From JBMOLK01 sp049325575 (GTDB lineage: Bacteria > Bacillota > Clostridia > Acetivibrionales > Acetivibrionaceae): a DNA stretch of 60,932 nt. Shown one piece after another: positions 34,881 through 43,579 of the stretch (within the stretch, counting starts at the first letter, position 1; each line of letters begins with the position of its first letter). The notes under the pieces are model-generated. The model was given only the letters and a program-made list of their open reading frames with translations. It had not been told where the DNA came from and ran no database searches. The stretch is taken from positions 1 to 60,932 of the forward strand of contig JBMOLK010000200.1 of NCBI GenBank assembly GCA_049325575.1. Reading direction: 5' to 3'. The position numbers and the translations under genes were made by a program.

Positions 34881-36230
34881 TTATTTACTAAACTTTATTT
34901 CTCTTTCAAGCAAGGACATTATAACAAGGGATTCGTAACACTTTTCTTCCTCATTGAAATAACAATCCCTTTGAATTCCTTCTTCCTTGAATCCAACCGC
35001 TTTATAAACAAAGCGAGCACGTGAGTTGTTCTCCTTGACATCGAGCCATAATCTATGAGCTTTAATCTCAGAGAAAACATACGATATTATTTGTTTAAGA
35101 GCTTCTTTCCCGTACCCTTTTCCCTTTTCACTAATTGCTATACGCCTTAATTCAACATTTCTGTTTTTACCGGAAATTCCTGAAAGTATCACAAATCCAA
35201 CCCTTTCTGAATTTTTTTCTTTCTCAATAATGAAATATAAGTGATCAGAATCTACTAGAGCCTCATGATGTTCCACTTCTGACTGGCACCCGATATATGG
35301 AGTGTTTTCAGGGTTAACTTCGGTTTTGGCAATAAACTCAATGTCACTTTTTAAGGCATTTCTGATTCTGATAGCTTTTTCACTTTTTTTATGATTATCT
35401 AAACAAGGCTTCCTGCAGCTAAAGCAAACATAAGGGATTGTTAACATAAGCCCACTGTGTGCAATATCGTTCAATCTCCTTTCTACTTCATCAAGGACTG
35501 TATTTGAAAGTTCCTCCCCAACGATTTCTATCCAGGGTTTCAGGAAGCATAGCCTGATAAAATGATAGCTGAACATTGCCGAAGAATCTGAAAAACACAT
35601 ATTAAAACTTCCCTCATCAGCTTCTAATATTTCAAACCCAGCTGTCTCAATGTACTGTCGGAGCAATTCCAAAGGCTTACGGTGTTTATAAATATGGTCA
35701 TCTATTCCTGTGATGCATATATCAAGTTTCATTTCCTTAAGGACTTCTCTGTATACATCATAAAACTCTTTCATAGTCCCTGGAAGGTTTACTGTGAAAA
35801 TAAACTGGCCTCCTGCTTTAAGAACCCTGTACGACTCAGCAATAGCTGCTACTTCATCCCCAGTATTGTTTATGCCGTTATTTGATATCACAGTATCAAA
35901 CATAGAATCCTCAAACGGCATTTTATTAGCATCTCCGCGGATAAACTCAATATTTGGGACTTCATATACAGACGCTTTATAAGCTGCTTGTTTTAATGCC
36001 GCTTCCCACAAATCAATACTGTACACCTTTGATGAATTGCCTAGCCTCTGAGCTAATTCAATTGATGGGAATCCAGTACCACAACCAATATCCAGAAGCT
36101 TGATATTCTTTTTGTATTCAATTTTCTCAAGAAGCTTCAGGCCAAAAGGAGCCGCCCATAGAGGCAGTTCATCATAAGTATTAACTATGTCCTTGTCATT
36201 GTAATTTTCTTTAACTTTATTGATTATCAT
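34881..36230 (-). CDS. Methyltransferase-GNAT fusion protein
   Basis: 449 residues. N-terminal class I SAM methyltransferase (about 1-275): KLLDIGCGTGFPSIELA, VYSIDLWEAAL, RGDANKMPFED. C-terminal GNAT (about 287-440): LRRIAISEKGKGYGKEALK and ARFVYKAVGFKEEG. A CFSCRKPC segment near 270 is an unusual cysteine cluster between the domains. The domain order is opposite to the fusion at 30201. It starts six bases after the PhzF stop (AAAGGAG within the phzF end), so the genes are coupled. Substrate unknown. Confidence 0.87.
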   Translation of the reverse strand: MIINKVKENYNDKDIVNTYDELPLWAAPFGLKLLEKIEYKKNIKLLDIGCGTGFPSIELAQRLGNSSKVYSIDLWEAALKQAAYKASVYEVPNIEFIRGDANKMPFEDSMFDTVISNNGINNTGDEVAAIAESYRVLKAGGQFIFTVNLPGTMKEFYDVYREVLKEMKLDICITGIDDHIYKHRKPLELLRQYIETAGFEILEADEGSFNMCFSDSSAMFSYHFIRLCFLKPWIEIVGEELSNTVLDEVERRLNDIAHSGLMLTIPYVCFSCRKPCLDNHKKSEKAIRIRNALKSDIEFIAKTEVNPENTPYIGCQSEVEHHEALVDSDHLYFIIEKEKNSERVGFVILSGISGKNRNVELRRIAISEKGKGYGKEALKQIISYVFSEIKAHRLWLDVKENNSRARFVYKAVGFKEEGIQRDCYFNEEEKCYESLVIMSLLEREIKFSK

Positions 36231-36236
36231 AAGTTG

Positions 36237-37031
36237 TCATACTCCTTTAAACTCAGCACAAAAAACTGTTACTGCCCTGCCTCCGATGTAAACTCTGTCT
36301 CCATTCTCTGGAACAGATATTTTAAGCCAACCACCCCTTTTGGAAGCTTGAAACGCTTTTAATTCATCTTTTCCCAGCTTCTTTTTCCAGTAAGGACCCA
36401 AACAGCAATGTGCCGAACCGGTTACCGGGTCTTCATTAATTCCATACCTTGGAGCAAAAAATCTTGAAACAAAATCATATTCACTGCTATCAGATTTGCT
36501 TGTAACAATAAATCCCCGGGTTTCAATATTTTTCATCATCTCAAAATCAGGGTTTATTTTCCTAACAACTTCTTCACTTTCCACCTCAACGATGTAATCC
36601 ATCCTGTTTCGCCCAACATACAGGATGGGCACTCCGAGTGATACTTTTAAATCTTGAGGCAGATATGTATTGCTTTCAATCTCTGCTGGAAAGTCAAGCA
36701 ATACATCCTCTCCCTCTTTTCTCGCTTTAAGTATTCCGCTTTTGGTTGAAAACACAGCTTCATATTGTAAATCCAGCATACCTGTTTCCCATAACACATG
36801 AGCACTTGCCAAAGTTGCATGCCCACATAAATCAACTTCGGCTTCCGGAGTAAACCATCTGAGATTGAAAATATCATTTTGTTTATACAAAAAAGCCGTT
36901 TCAGACAGGTTCATTTCCATTGCTACATTCTGCATCCACTGCACATCTGCTTCATTTTCCAGAATGCATACCCCGGCTGCATTTCCATTAAATATTTTAT
37001 CTGTAAAGGTATCTACCTGATATATTTTCAT
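36237..37031 (-). CDS. PhzF family isomerase/epimerase
   Basis: 264 residues. PhzF/diaminopimelate-epimerase-like fold with the N-terminal MKIYQVDTFTDKIFNGNAAG, catalytic-type Glu44 in MNLSETAFL, and EVDLCGHATLASAHVL, all characteristic. The C-terminal half has NEDPVTGSAHCCLGPYW, also conserved. PhzF itself isomerises a phenazine precursor, but most family members have unknown substrates. The ATG overlaps the cupin stop by four bases, an operon sign. Confidence 0.9.
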   Translation of the reverse strand: MKIYQVDTFTDKIFNGNAAGVCILENEADVQWMQNVAMEMNLSETAFLYKQNDIFNLRWFTPEAEVDLCGHATLASAHVLWETGMLDLQYEAVFSTKSGILKARKEGEDVLLDFPAEIESNTYLPQDLKVSLGVPILYVGRNRMDYIVEVESEEVVRKINPDFEMMKNIETRGFIVTSKSDSSEYDFVSRFFAPRYGINEDPVTGSAHCCLGPYWKKKLGKDELKAFQASKRGGWLKISVPENGDRVYIGGRAVTVFCAEFKGV

Positions 37032-37393
37032 ATCCACTCCAACTCCTTATCTGTAAGACTTCCCCCAACATTTCCTGTGTTGATTGTTTCTTTCGGCTCA
37101 ATAAGCATAACGCAGCATTCTTCTTCACATATAGGCTTATGCTCCACTCCTTTAGGAATAACAACCATTTCACCCTCAGAGAGATTGAGGATTTTATCCC
37201 GAAGTGCGATTTTAAATTGTCCTTGCACTGCAATGAATACTTCATCGGTTTCAGGGTGCTGGTGCCAGACAAATTCCCGCTTTGCTTTTACAAGCTTGAA
37301 ATAATAATCGTTCATTTCTGCAATTACTTTATATTTATGAAGTTCGGTAATCAAATCAGCTTTCTCCTGTATATTTACGACCTTTATTTCCAC
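37028..37393 (-). CDS. Cupin-domain protein
   Basis: 121 residues if started at GTG 37393; TTG 37399 is an alternative. Cupin motif 1 is HQHPETDEVFIAVQG (two His and a Glu for metal) and motif 2 LSEGEMVVIPKGVEHKP. Small single-domain cupins bind metal and act as isomerases, dioxygenases or binding proteins. It lies between an acetyltransferase and PhzF with overlaps at both ends. Confidence 0.85.
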   Translation of the reverse strand: MEIKVVNIQEKADLITELHKYKVIAEMNDYYFKLVKAKREFVWHQHPETDEVFIAVQGQFKIALRDKILNLSEGEMVVIPKGVEHKPICEEECCVMLIEPKETINTGNVGGSLTDKELEWI

Positions 37394-37395
37394 CC

Positions 37396-37890
37396 TCAAT
37401 CCCCACCTTTCTCAAAATAAACAAACCGCAAAGCATCATTTATCTTTTCTTCCTTGAATCTTTTATAGCCCAGCTTTTCATAAAAGGTAAGATTCTTTTC
37501 ATCCAAATGTCCCGTAAACAGTTCAAACCTCACTCCCTCAAAGCATTTTTCAATAGCCTTCATAAGCCTTTTGCCTATCCCTTTATTCTGATAACCAGGA
37601 TGTACAATAAGTCTTCCAATATAGCAGCTTCCGTCCTTCTCAAAGGCTCTTACCGAACCTACAATCATTCTATCTTCAACGACTTTTAGAATGAACGAGC
37701 CTTCCGATTCCTTCTTCAAATCTTCCAAAGTCTGTGTAAGTGGCTTAATAGTAATATCGTGGTATCTTATTGCATTTTCCTGGTATGCCAGCTTTTGAAT
37801 CTTCAGTATATCCTCAAAATCATATTTTGTTGCAATATCAACTCCATATCCTGATAATTCCGTTTGCAACCGCTCAGACAATGTTCTCAT
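37396..37890 (-). CDS. GNAT acetyltransferase (second half of split pair)
   Basis: 164 residues from ATG 37890 (AGAGGGG before it). Acetyl-CoA motif IGRLIVHPGYQNKGIGKRLM and FYEKLGYKRF. It is closely similar to the C-terminal half of the double GNAT at 18795. Its ATG overlaps the previous GNAT's TGA by four bases. Substrate unknown; the leader upstream suggests a response to a translation-blocking compound. Confidence 0.9.
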   Translation of the reverse strand: MRTLSERLQTELSGYGVDIATKYDFEDILKIQKLAYQENAIRYHDITIKPLTQTLEDLKKESEGSFILKVVEDRMIVGSVRAFEKDGSCYIGRLIVHPGYQNKGIGKRLMKAIEKCFEGVRFELFTGHLDEKNLTFYEKLGYKRFKEEKINDALRFVYFEKGGD

Positions 37891-38471
37891 GTAATCCCCT
37901 CTTTCTTTGCAAGCCAATCCTCTTTTATAATAGAATATTGTTTAACATTCCAGAACTTTCCCTTTGCAAACATTTTCTGACGCAAAACACCTTCAAACTG
38001 CATTCCGGATTTTTGCATAACCTTACCTGAAGCCTCATTTTCATCTGCATGAACATCTTCTATCCTGTTTAACCCCATATCGTTGAAGCCAAAAGATATT
38101 AGACGTGTAACTGCTTCAGTCATAATGCCTTTACCCCAATATTCCTTTGATAGAGCATACCCAATTGCCCCACAAGAATTTTGTAGGTCAAGTTGGACAA
38201 AACCCATAGCACCGATTATTTTACTATTCTCTTTAAGCATAATCCCCCATTCACCAGCTTCATCGCTTTTATAACGTCCAAGAGCCCAATTAATAAAACC
38301 CTTCGCTTCTTCAACGGACTTATGTGCTTCCCAAGTTACGTACTTTGCTACTTCGGGATATTTTGCATAATCAAAAACATCATTTGCATCTGTAATATCA
38401 AGTTTTCTTAAGATTAATCTTTCTGTTTCCAATTTTGGATTACCTAAATACTTAAGCCTCACTGAATCCAT
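37887..38471 (-). CDS. RimJ/RimL-type GNAT acetyltransferase (first half of split pair)
   Basis: 194 residues from ATG 38471, which has GAAGGAGG upstream. The frame remains open further upstream, but that part is group II intron RNA, not protein. Motifs: LILRKLDITDANDVFDYAKYP, SKEYWGKGIMTEAV, ENEASGKVMQKSG. It closely matches the N-terminal half of the double GNAT at 18795. The intron separates it from leader copy 3, which must be its original promoter and attenuator. Confidence 0.9.
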   Translation of the reverse strand: MDSVRLKYLGNPKLETERLILRKLDITDANDVFDYAKYPEVAKYVTWEAHKSVEEAKGFINWALGRYKSDEAGEWGIMLKENSKIIGAMGFVQLDLQNSCGAIGYALSKEYWGKGIMTEAVTRLISFGFNDMGLNRIEDVHADENEASGKVMQKSGMQFEGVLRQKMFAKGKFWNVKQYSIIKEDWLAKKEGIT

Positions 38472-38533
38472 AACAAAACCTCCTTCGTAGAGTAGGTCGG
38501 TGGGAATAAATTTTCCCACCTTCCCCTTCATCA

Positions 38534-38565
38534 AACTGTGCATGCGTTTCTCTCGCACACAGCTT
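38534..38565 (-). other. Group II intron domain V
   Basis: Minus strand AGCTGTGTGCG, a GAGAAA loop region, and CGCATGCACAGTT form the compact domain V hairpin with AGC at its base. It lies about 44 bases before the intron 3' end. Confidence 0.75.
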
Positions 38566-38593
38566 TCCGATATTCTTCTTCCTTCAGCATTCA

Positions 38594-39882
38594 TTAAACA
38601 GCAAGTCTCTGTAATCCGTTCTCATAAATAATCTTTCGGACACTTGAGATACCAGCGTGTCGCCTTCTGTTCTGTGTCTTGTAGTTGAACCATAAAGTGA
38701 ATTTCTTTATGACATACCAATCCAGTTTGTTTAGCTGTTTTCCTGCATTCTTCAAACCATAGTAATTTCTCATTCCTATGATTTTAGGATTTCTATCATT
38801 TTTCGCATATCCAGCAACAGCGTTGATCTGCTGGCAAATACTCCTTTGATATTATCCCGCATTTTCTGCATAGCTTTACTGGATGGGATCTGGTGCGTCT
38901 CGCAAAATCTCTGCCCCTTTGATGTTTCAGTTACTTTCCACCTATGATGGAATCCCAGAAAGTCAAATCCCTCTTCTCCCGTCCACATACTCACAAGTTT
39001 TGTCTTGTCCGGATGCAGTTCCAATTCCAGCTTTTGCATTATTGCTTTTACAGCCTTTAAGGCGTGCCCGGCTTCTTTCTTTGTCCTGCAGATAATTACA
39101 AAATCGTCACAATACCGTATGAGTTTGCCTAGGTGTTTATAGTGCAGCTCCCATTTGAGGTCAAGATAATGCAGATATATGTTTGCCAAAAGCGGCGAAA
39201 TGACCCCACCTTGTGGGCTTCCCAACTCACTTTCCGCATATGCTCCTTTATCCATTACTCCTGCTTTAAGCCATTGCCATATCATCTTGAGTATTCTTCT
39301 GTCGGATATCCTTTGCTTCACCATGAGTATTAACTTATCGTGGTTGATATTATTGAAATATCCCTTAATATCAGCATCCACTACCCACCAACCCTTGTTT
39401 TTCGTATCCTTACGAACTCTGTCCAATGCCTGGTGTGCACTCCCTCTGGGTCTGAACCCATAGGAGCATTCTAAGAAATCTGCTTCAAACAATGGTTCAA
39501 TAATCAATTTAACCGCCATCTGTACTACTCTGTCTTTGATAATTGGTATACCTAATGGCCTTTCCTCTCCATTCCCTTTTGGAATGAATGTCCGTCTGAC
39601 TGGCTTGGGGCGGTATTTACCGTCAATCAGTTCTTTCTGTGTTTCCTGTAGGAATTTCTCAACCCCATACTTTTCAACATCAACGATACTGATATGGTCT
39701 ATTCCTCCTGCTCCACCATTGGCTTTTACTCTTTTCCATGCTTCTGTAAGTACATCTATTCGATGTACCTTGTCGTGGAGGGCATGAAATCTCCTCTTGC
39801 TGTTTAACTTGGCTGCAAGGTATAGTTTCCTTTGAAGTTGTCGAACTTTTTCTATGGTGTTGTTAGCCTTTTGGGCACTCAC
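38594..39882 (-). pseudogene. Group II intron reverse transcriptase/maturase, frameshifted
   Basis: The first frame (39882-38776, 368 codons) covers RT0-RT7: AWKRVKANGGAGGIDHIS, RPLGIPIIKDRVVQMA, DIKGYFNNINH, SPQGGVISPLLANIYL and the active-site RYCDDFVI (Cys where Ala is usual), all catalytic Asp present. It breaks at about 38790; the maturase end continues in another frame as NPKIIGMRNYYGLKNAGK, then WYVIKKFTLWF and RRRHAGISS, stopping at 38594. A small deletion removed a few bases and destroyed the frame. No C-terminal endonuclease domain, as in class IIC. Confidence 0.88.
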
Positions 39883-40417
39883 TCGCTCTTACCTCCATTG
39901 GAATACTTGAATAAAGCAGAGTTCCTTCCCTAATTGCAGTTTTGTTGTCTGCAATATCATCAGTAGTATAAACTCCTCCGACTCCCTCTTTGCAAGATAT
40001 CAACTTCGCTTCATCAGCTTATATGATTCTTCTTTACAACTTTAGCTGTGCAAAGTAGGGTCTCTCCAGTTCCGAAACCACACTTTCAACACATACCGTT
40101 TCCTCTACACCGAGGGATTCTTCGATGGTGCTGTCCAAGTTCTTCCCATCTTCCATGGTCTTCGCCCATATTCCCAAGACTCGACTTCCCTTTTTACCTC
40201 TGTATACCAGAGACGTTTTTGACGATGCGGCAGAATTCACTTTATGTTACGGTCTGCATCTTCGCTCGCCCTGCTGTTTAGGCAGGTACTTTATCCTCCC
40301 GCTTAGTACCCAGCATTACTGCTACGCACCGGGATTAGCTAACGGGCTTCTTGGCAATTACCCATACCGGACTTGCACCGGTGAGTGTGGTCCAGCTTCG
40401 CTGGACGCACAAAATAA

Positions 40418-40564
40418 TAAAAACCCGCAGAATCACATTTTCTGTGACTCCGCGGGTATATATTCCACGTGTAAGGCTGTAAGCCTCTATGCAGCTCAAG
40501 CAACTTCGCTCTTATACATACTCACCTTTTGAAATATTTTTACATACATTTTCCATATTGTCAA
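40418..40564 (-). ncRNA. Attenuator-like leader element, copy 3
   Basis: Minus strand: TTGACA (40559-40564), 17-base spacer, AAAAAT (40536-40541, a weaker -10), AAAGGTGAG, leader frame MYKSEVA, AGGC/GCCT hairpin (copies 1 and 2 have AGGT/GCCT), TTACACGTGGAA, and the 13-bp terminator stem with T run. The terminator loop differs from the other copies (AGAAAA). The T run is followed at once by the group II intron; originally it led to the split GNAT pair. Confidence 0.88.
40496..40519 (-). CDS. Leader peptide MYKSEVA (copy 3)
   Basis: Seven codons and TGA after AAAGGTGAGT. Met-Tyr-Lys is shared with the other two leaders; the following codons differ but keep a GAGC/GCTT hairpin. Confidence 0.62.
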   Translation of the reverse strand: MYKSEVA

Positions 40565-40630
40565 TAACTATCGCAGGATTTCTTGCAAAAATCCATCCAC
40601 GTGAAAAAATTGGCCAAGAGGAATAGCGTT

Positions 40631-41491
40631 TTACCTTTTGATAATAGGTATCCATACCTCACATCTATAATCTCCTGCATCCGGATTGCCCGGCAGATAA
40701 ACCTCTAATTCTGCCGTCCCTGCATGTTCATAACCTGTTGCGGGAAACCACTCCTGGAAGATTCTGTCCCATACCTTCTGTATCGCCGTAGGCATAGGTC
40801 CTATTGATGTAAAGACTGCCCATGTTGAAGCGGGTATATTCTTTACTGAAAACTCTTTGTTTTCTTTTTCATTGTCTGTTTCTACCCCAATCATATAAGT
40901 AAAGCTTTCTTTGTCATGCTCCATCTCCATACAAATCCCAAGCATTGTATCCGATTTATTATATGGTTGAAGCTTTTCACATGTATTATTACTGTTGAAT
41001 TCCTGCCAAAACATTGGAATCTCCTTGAAATTTAGTCCATCCTTTGTAGTAAACTTCCTCGCTTCGCCGATAGCTTGAAAAGCATCTTTTTCAATAATTC
41101 TGTAATCCATGTCCTTATCTCCCTTCAATGATATATGGAAGGATATTCTTGGTATTGCTTTTAGTCTTGCTCCCGGCTCGCGCGCAGCCGAAGGACTTAT
41201 CCCGTGTAATCTGCGGAACGCTTTTGAAAAGGCTTCCGGAGTATCATATCCATACTTCATGGCAATATCAATTACTTTAGCTTTTTATGCCGCAATCTCT
41301 TGGGCTGCCAAAGTCAGCTTCCTTTTTCGGGCATATTCAGCAACTGTACTGCCAGTCAGCATATGGAACATCCTTTGATAATGAAACGCAGATGACAATG
41401 CAATTCTTGCAACTACTGATATATCAAAGGGCTCCTCAATATGATCTTCTATGTACTCTACAGAATCCATCATACGTTTAAACCAATCCAA
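40631..41491 (-). pseudogene. AraC-type regulator with GyrI-like domain, interrupted by in-frame stop
   Basis: The N-terminal AraC DNA-binding part starts at TTG 41491 (GGAGGG six bases before) and reads to LTLAAQEIAA, then TAA at 41285-41287. The same frame continues at once as KAKVIDIAMKYGYDTPEAF and SKAFRRLHGISPSAAREPGA, completing the second helix-turn-helix. It then runs through a GyrI-like effector-binding domain (MDYRIIEKDAFQAIGEAR, then EVYLPGNPDAGDYRCEVWIPI). One base change would restore a protein of about 286 residues. The ATG at 41260 could still yield the effector domain alone. Confidence 0.82.
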
Positions 41492-41585
41492 GCATTACCC
41501 TCCTTCCGCTATATTCATAGTAACATGGCTTGAAAATGTATCCTGTCATATTGTGCTTTTATATGGCAGGTTCAGTACTACGCAT

Positions 41586-42227
41586 TTATTCCAAAACTTC
41601 AATAATTCCAATCTTATCTGCAACTTCAGAACCATCCATGGGATTCTTTGGAGAATGAAGGTTATAGAAATACCCATTCCTTCCATAACGGCCATCAACT
41701 CCAGCTTTAAGGCGCTCTTTCTCCATTGCCATATGTTTTACTCTACCACATATTAATGACCACTTACTATTCTCAAATAAAGGCTTCTCCCACTCAAAAG
41801 CACATTCAAGAGATAAGAAACATTCTTTAACCCTTGGAGCAGTTATTTCAGAGGCAGCCTCAATGGTAAAGCCCGACTTGGCAACCTCATCATCTTCTTC
41901 AGAATTATTCTTTATTGAATCGTAACATTTATTAAGCAATGTTATATCAGGAAAGTTGATACAGAATTCACCGGTTCTTAAAATATTTTGATAAGTGTGT
42001 TGATGTTTTAAAATAGAAATAATGCAAAAATAAGCATCTCCCTCACCCGTAAAAGTAGCCCATGCATGAAGACACAAATTTGGTTTGCCATTTTCCTTTA
42101 AAGTAGTTATCAGAAAAATCGGCTGAGGTATAGCTGCCACATATTCCATCCATGAAAACAGACTATATTGTCCAGGCCACTGCTCCTTAAATACGTCCGG
42201 CCTATTTACTCCCATTTCGTATTTCAA
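41586..42227 (-). CDS. Flavin reductase-like FMN-binding protein
   Basis: 213 residues from TTG 42227, supported by GGAGGG seven bases upstream. The flavin-reductase split barrel shows PIFLITTLKENGKPNLC and FCIISILKHQHTYQNILRTGEFCINFP, the FMN-binding half. A typical cytoplasmic size. It may reduce FMN or bind it to act on small molecules. It lies between two AraC-type regulator genes. Confidence 0.82.
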   Translation of the reverse strand: MKYEMGVNRPDVFKEQWPGQYSLFSWMEYVAAIPQPIFLITTLKENGKPNLCLHAWATFTGEGDAYFCIISILKHQHTYQNILRTGEFCINFPDITLLNKCYDSIKNNSEEDDEVAKSGFTIEAASEITAPRVKECFLSLECAFEWEKPLFENSKWSLICGRVKHMAMEKERLKAGVDGRYGRNGYFYNLHSPKNPMDGSEVADKIGIIEVLE

Positions 42228-42306
42228 TAAAAACCCTCCATTCGTAATGATGATTTTAAAAACATTCTACAACTACAATTTCTAACCGTATTGTAAAAAA
42301 CGGACA

Positions 42307-43152
42307 TTACTTTCTTTTTAAATATTCACCTGGAGTACACCCGCAAAACTCCTTAAAGTCTTTTATAAAATGCGCCTGGTCAAAATAATCGCTTTCATAT
42401 GCCGCCACAAGAAAGTCCTTATGAGTACCATACTTACACATTTTTATTACTTTTTGCAACCTTATAATTCTGCACAGAAGCTTAGGGGACATTCCTACAC
42501 ACTCATTGAACAACCGGTTCAAACTGCGCTCACTTACGTTAAACTCTCGTGAAAGTTCTTGTATTTTAATCTTACCAGAATTCATTTCAATTGAATTTAG
42601 TGCACCCGAAACCACATAATGTATTGTATTGTTTCTATCTAACAGCTTTAAAAGAAATGTCTCCATAAATCTTATAAGCTCTCCCACCGATTTAGCGTAA
42701 TAAACTTTCTCGCTTATTTCTCCATAAAGCCGTGTTGAAATATCTTCAAAATCGAAAGAATTGTTTTTGAATTTGGACATAGGTATGTTAAAAAAACGAT
42801 AAAGCCCTGCAGGTCTGAAATCCACCCCAAAAGTCCTAATTTTTCCCCGACTGACACTTTGCTGGTTATATACTACAGTTGGTGAATCCATTACACCCCA
42901 AACTATACTATTCTCCCACTTATCATTTGGGTTTACATTAAAAACAAACCCTGCTCCTCCATCAGGTACAATAACAGTTTTTCTGGGTTTTAGACTCATC
43001 CTCTCCTGTTCGGTTCCTGTAAAAGCAGCATACCAATAGCAGCTAACAAAGGACTCCAGTTCAGGGCAAGGCTTAAACAACATAGGAAATTTGAACTGAA
43101 TTTGCCGAAAAGGTTCAAAGTCATTTGTTAAGAAATTCTCTGCGTACATCAT
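42307..43152 (-). CDS. AraC family transcriptional regulator
   Basis: 281 residues from ATG 43152, overlapping the previous stop by one base (TGATG), with TTGAGG upstream. The N-terminal domain resembles DUF6597 sensor domains (CPELESFVSCYWYA, VIVPDGGAGFVFNV). The C-terminal HTH_18 has IKIQELSREFNVSERSLNRLF and DYFDQAHFIKDFKEFCGCTPGEYL. It probably regulates its neighbours, the PPOX or flavin reductase genes. Ligand unknown. Confidence 0.9.
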   Translation of the reverse strand: MMYAENFLTNDFEPFRQIQFKFPMLFKPCPELESFVSCYWYAAFTGTEQERMSLKPRKTVIVPDGGAGFVFNVNPNDKWENSIVWGVMDSPTVVYNQQSVSRGKIRTFGVDFRPAGLYRFFNIPMSKFKNNSFDFEDISTRLYGEISEKVYYAKSVGELIRFMETFLLKLLDRNNTIHYVVSGALNSIEMNSGKIKIQELSREFNVSERSLNRLFNECVGMSPKLLCRIIRLQKVIKMCKYGTHKDFLVAAYESDYFDQAHFIKDFKEFCGCTPGEYLKRK

Positions 43153-43574
43153 CAAACCTCAAAGTCTGTATTCTTCAGTCCGCGATAATAGTTGCCCTTA
43201 CTTGCAGTAAATCTAATCAATGCAAAATCCGGGTCAGTATAACCCAGAGGATAGTACATTTTCATTCCGTCATTCCAGAATTCTTTCCTCTTTTCATCAT
43301 TATATGAAACATCTGCCTTCCCAGTAAGCATTAACCCCTCAAAGGTCTTTTTGTCATAGAAATAAAGGCTGGCATTGGGGTTTTTCTGTATCTGAGCTAC
43401 TCTCTTCGAGGAGGTATTGGAACAAAACCAGAATTCCTTGATACCATTTGCCGCCGTTTTTATCATGGCTTTTAATTGTGGAATTCCATTTTCATCAACT
43501 GTACCTAAAACACCTGTAAAACTCCTTTCCATAAGAGCAGAAGCCTTGACGAAAATTACATTGTCTCTTTTCAT
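43152..43574 (-). CDS. Pyridoxamine 5'-phosphate oxidase family protein
   Basis: 140 residues, PPOX split barrel of the general-stress-protein-26 type: SFTGVLGTVDENGIPQLKAM, then FWFCSNTSSKRVAQIQKNPNASLYF. Binds FMN or F420 in related proteins. The next gene (AraC type) starts at its stop codon. GAGGGAG lies upstream of ATG, within the end of the HAD remnant. Confidence 0.86.
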   Translation of the reverse strand: MKRDNVIFVKASALMERSFTGVLGTVDENGIPQLKAMIKTAANGIKEFWFCSNTSSKRVAQIQKNPNASLYFYDKKTFEGLMLTGKADVSYNDEKRKEFWNDGMKMYYPLGYTDPDFALIRFTASKGNYYRGLKNTDFEV

Positions 43575-43579
43575 TTAGA

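Larger units (their letters stand above)
38487..40410 (-). mobile_element. Group II intron, probably class IIC
   Basis: About 1.92 kb. The 5' end GTGCGTCCAGC at 40410 and nearby CCGGTGCAAGTCCGG are the hallmarks of bacterial group II introns; a domain V hairpin lies near the 3' end, and the intron appears to end at CTAC (38487). It contains a reverse transcriptase gene. It sits directly after the terminator T run of leader copy 3, the target type of class IIC introns, and directly before the ribosome site of the GNAT gene. The exon joined across it aligns with leader copy 1. The RT is frameshifted, so mobility is probably lost. Confidence 0.88.

Noticed and set aside
37887..38594. GNAT protein extended upstream to 38594
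   Set aside because: The extra N-terminal residues are translated intron domain V/VI sequence; the ribosome site and alignment with the paralogue put the start at 38471.
40048..40532. Plus-strand open frames across 40.0-40.5 kb
   Set aside because: They cover intron RNA and the leader on the opposite strand, and have no recognisable protein content.
19834..40564. The three repeats as an insertion sequence, CRISPR or integron attachment site
   Set aside because: They are far apart, lack terminal inverted repeats and target duplications, each contains promoter, frame and terminator in fixed order, and each lies ahead of genes rather than around them.
41285..41287. Stop codon in the AraC gene as selenocysteine or recoding
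   Set aside because: The codon is TAA, not TGA, and no recoding structure is evident.
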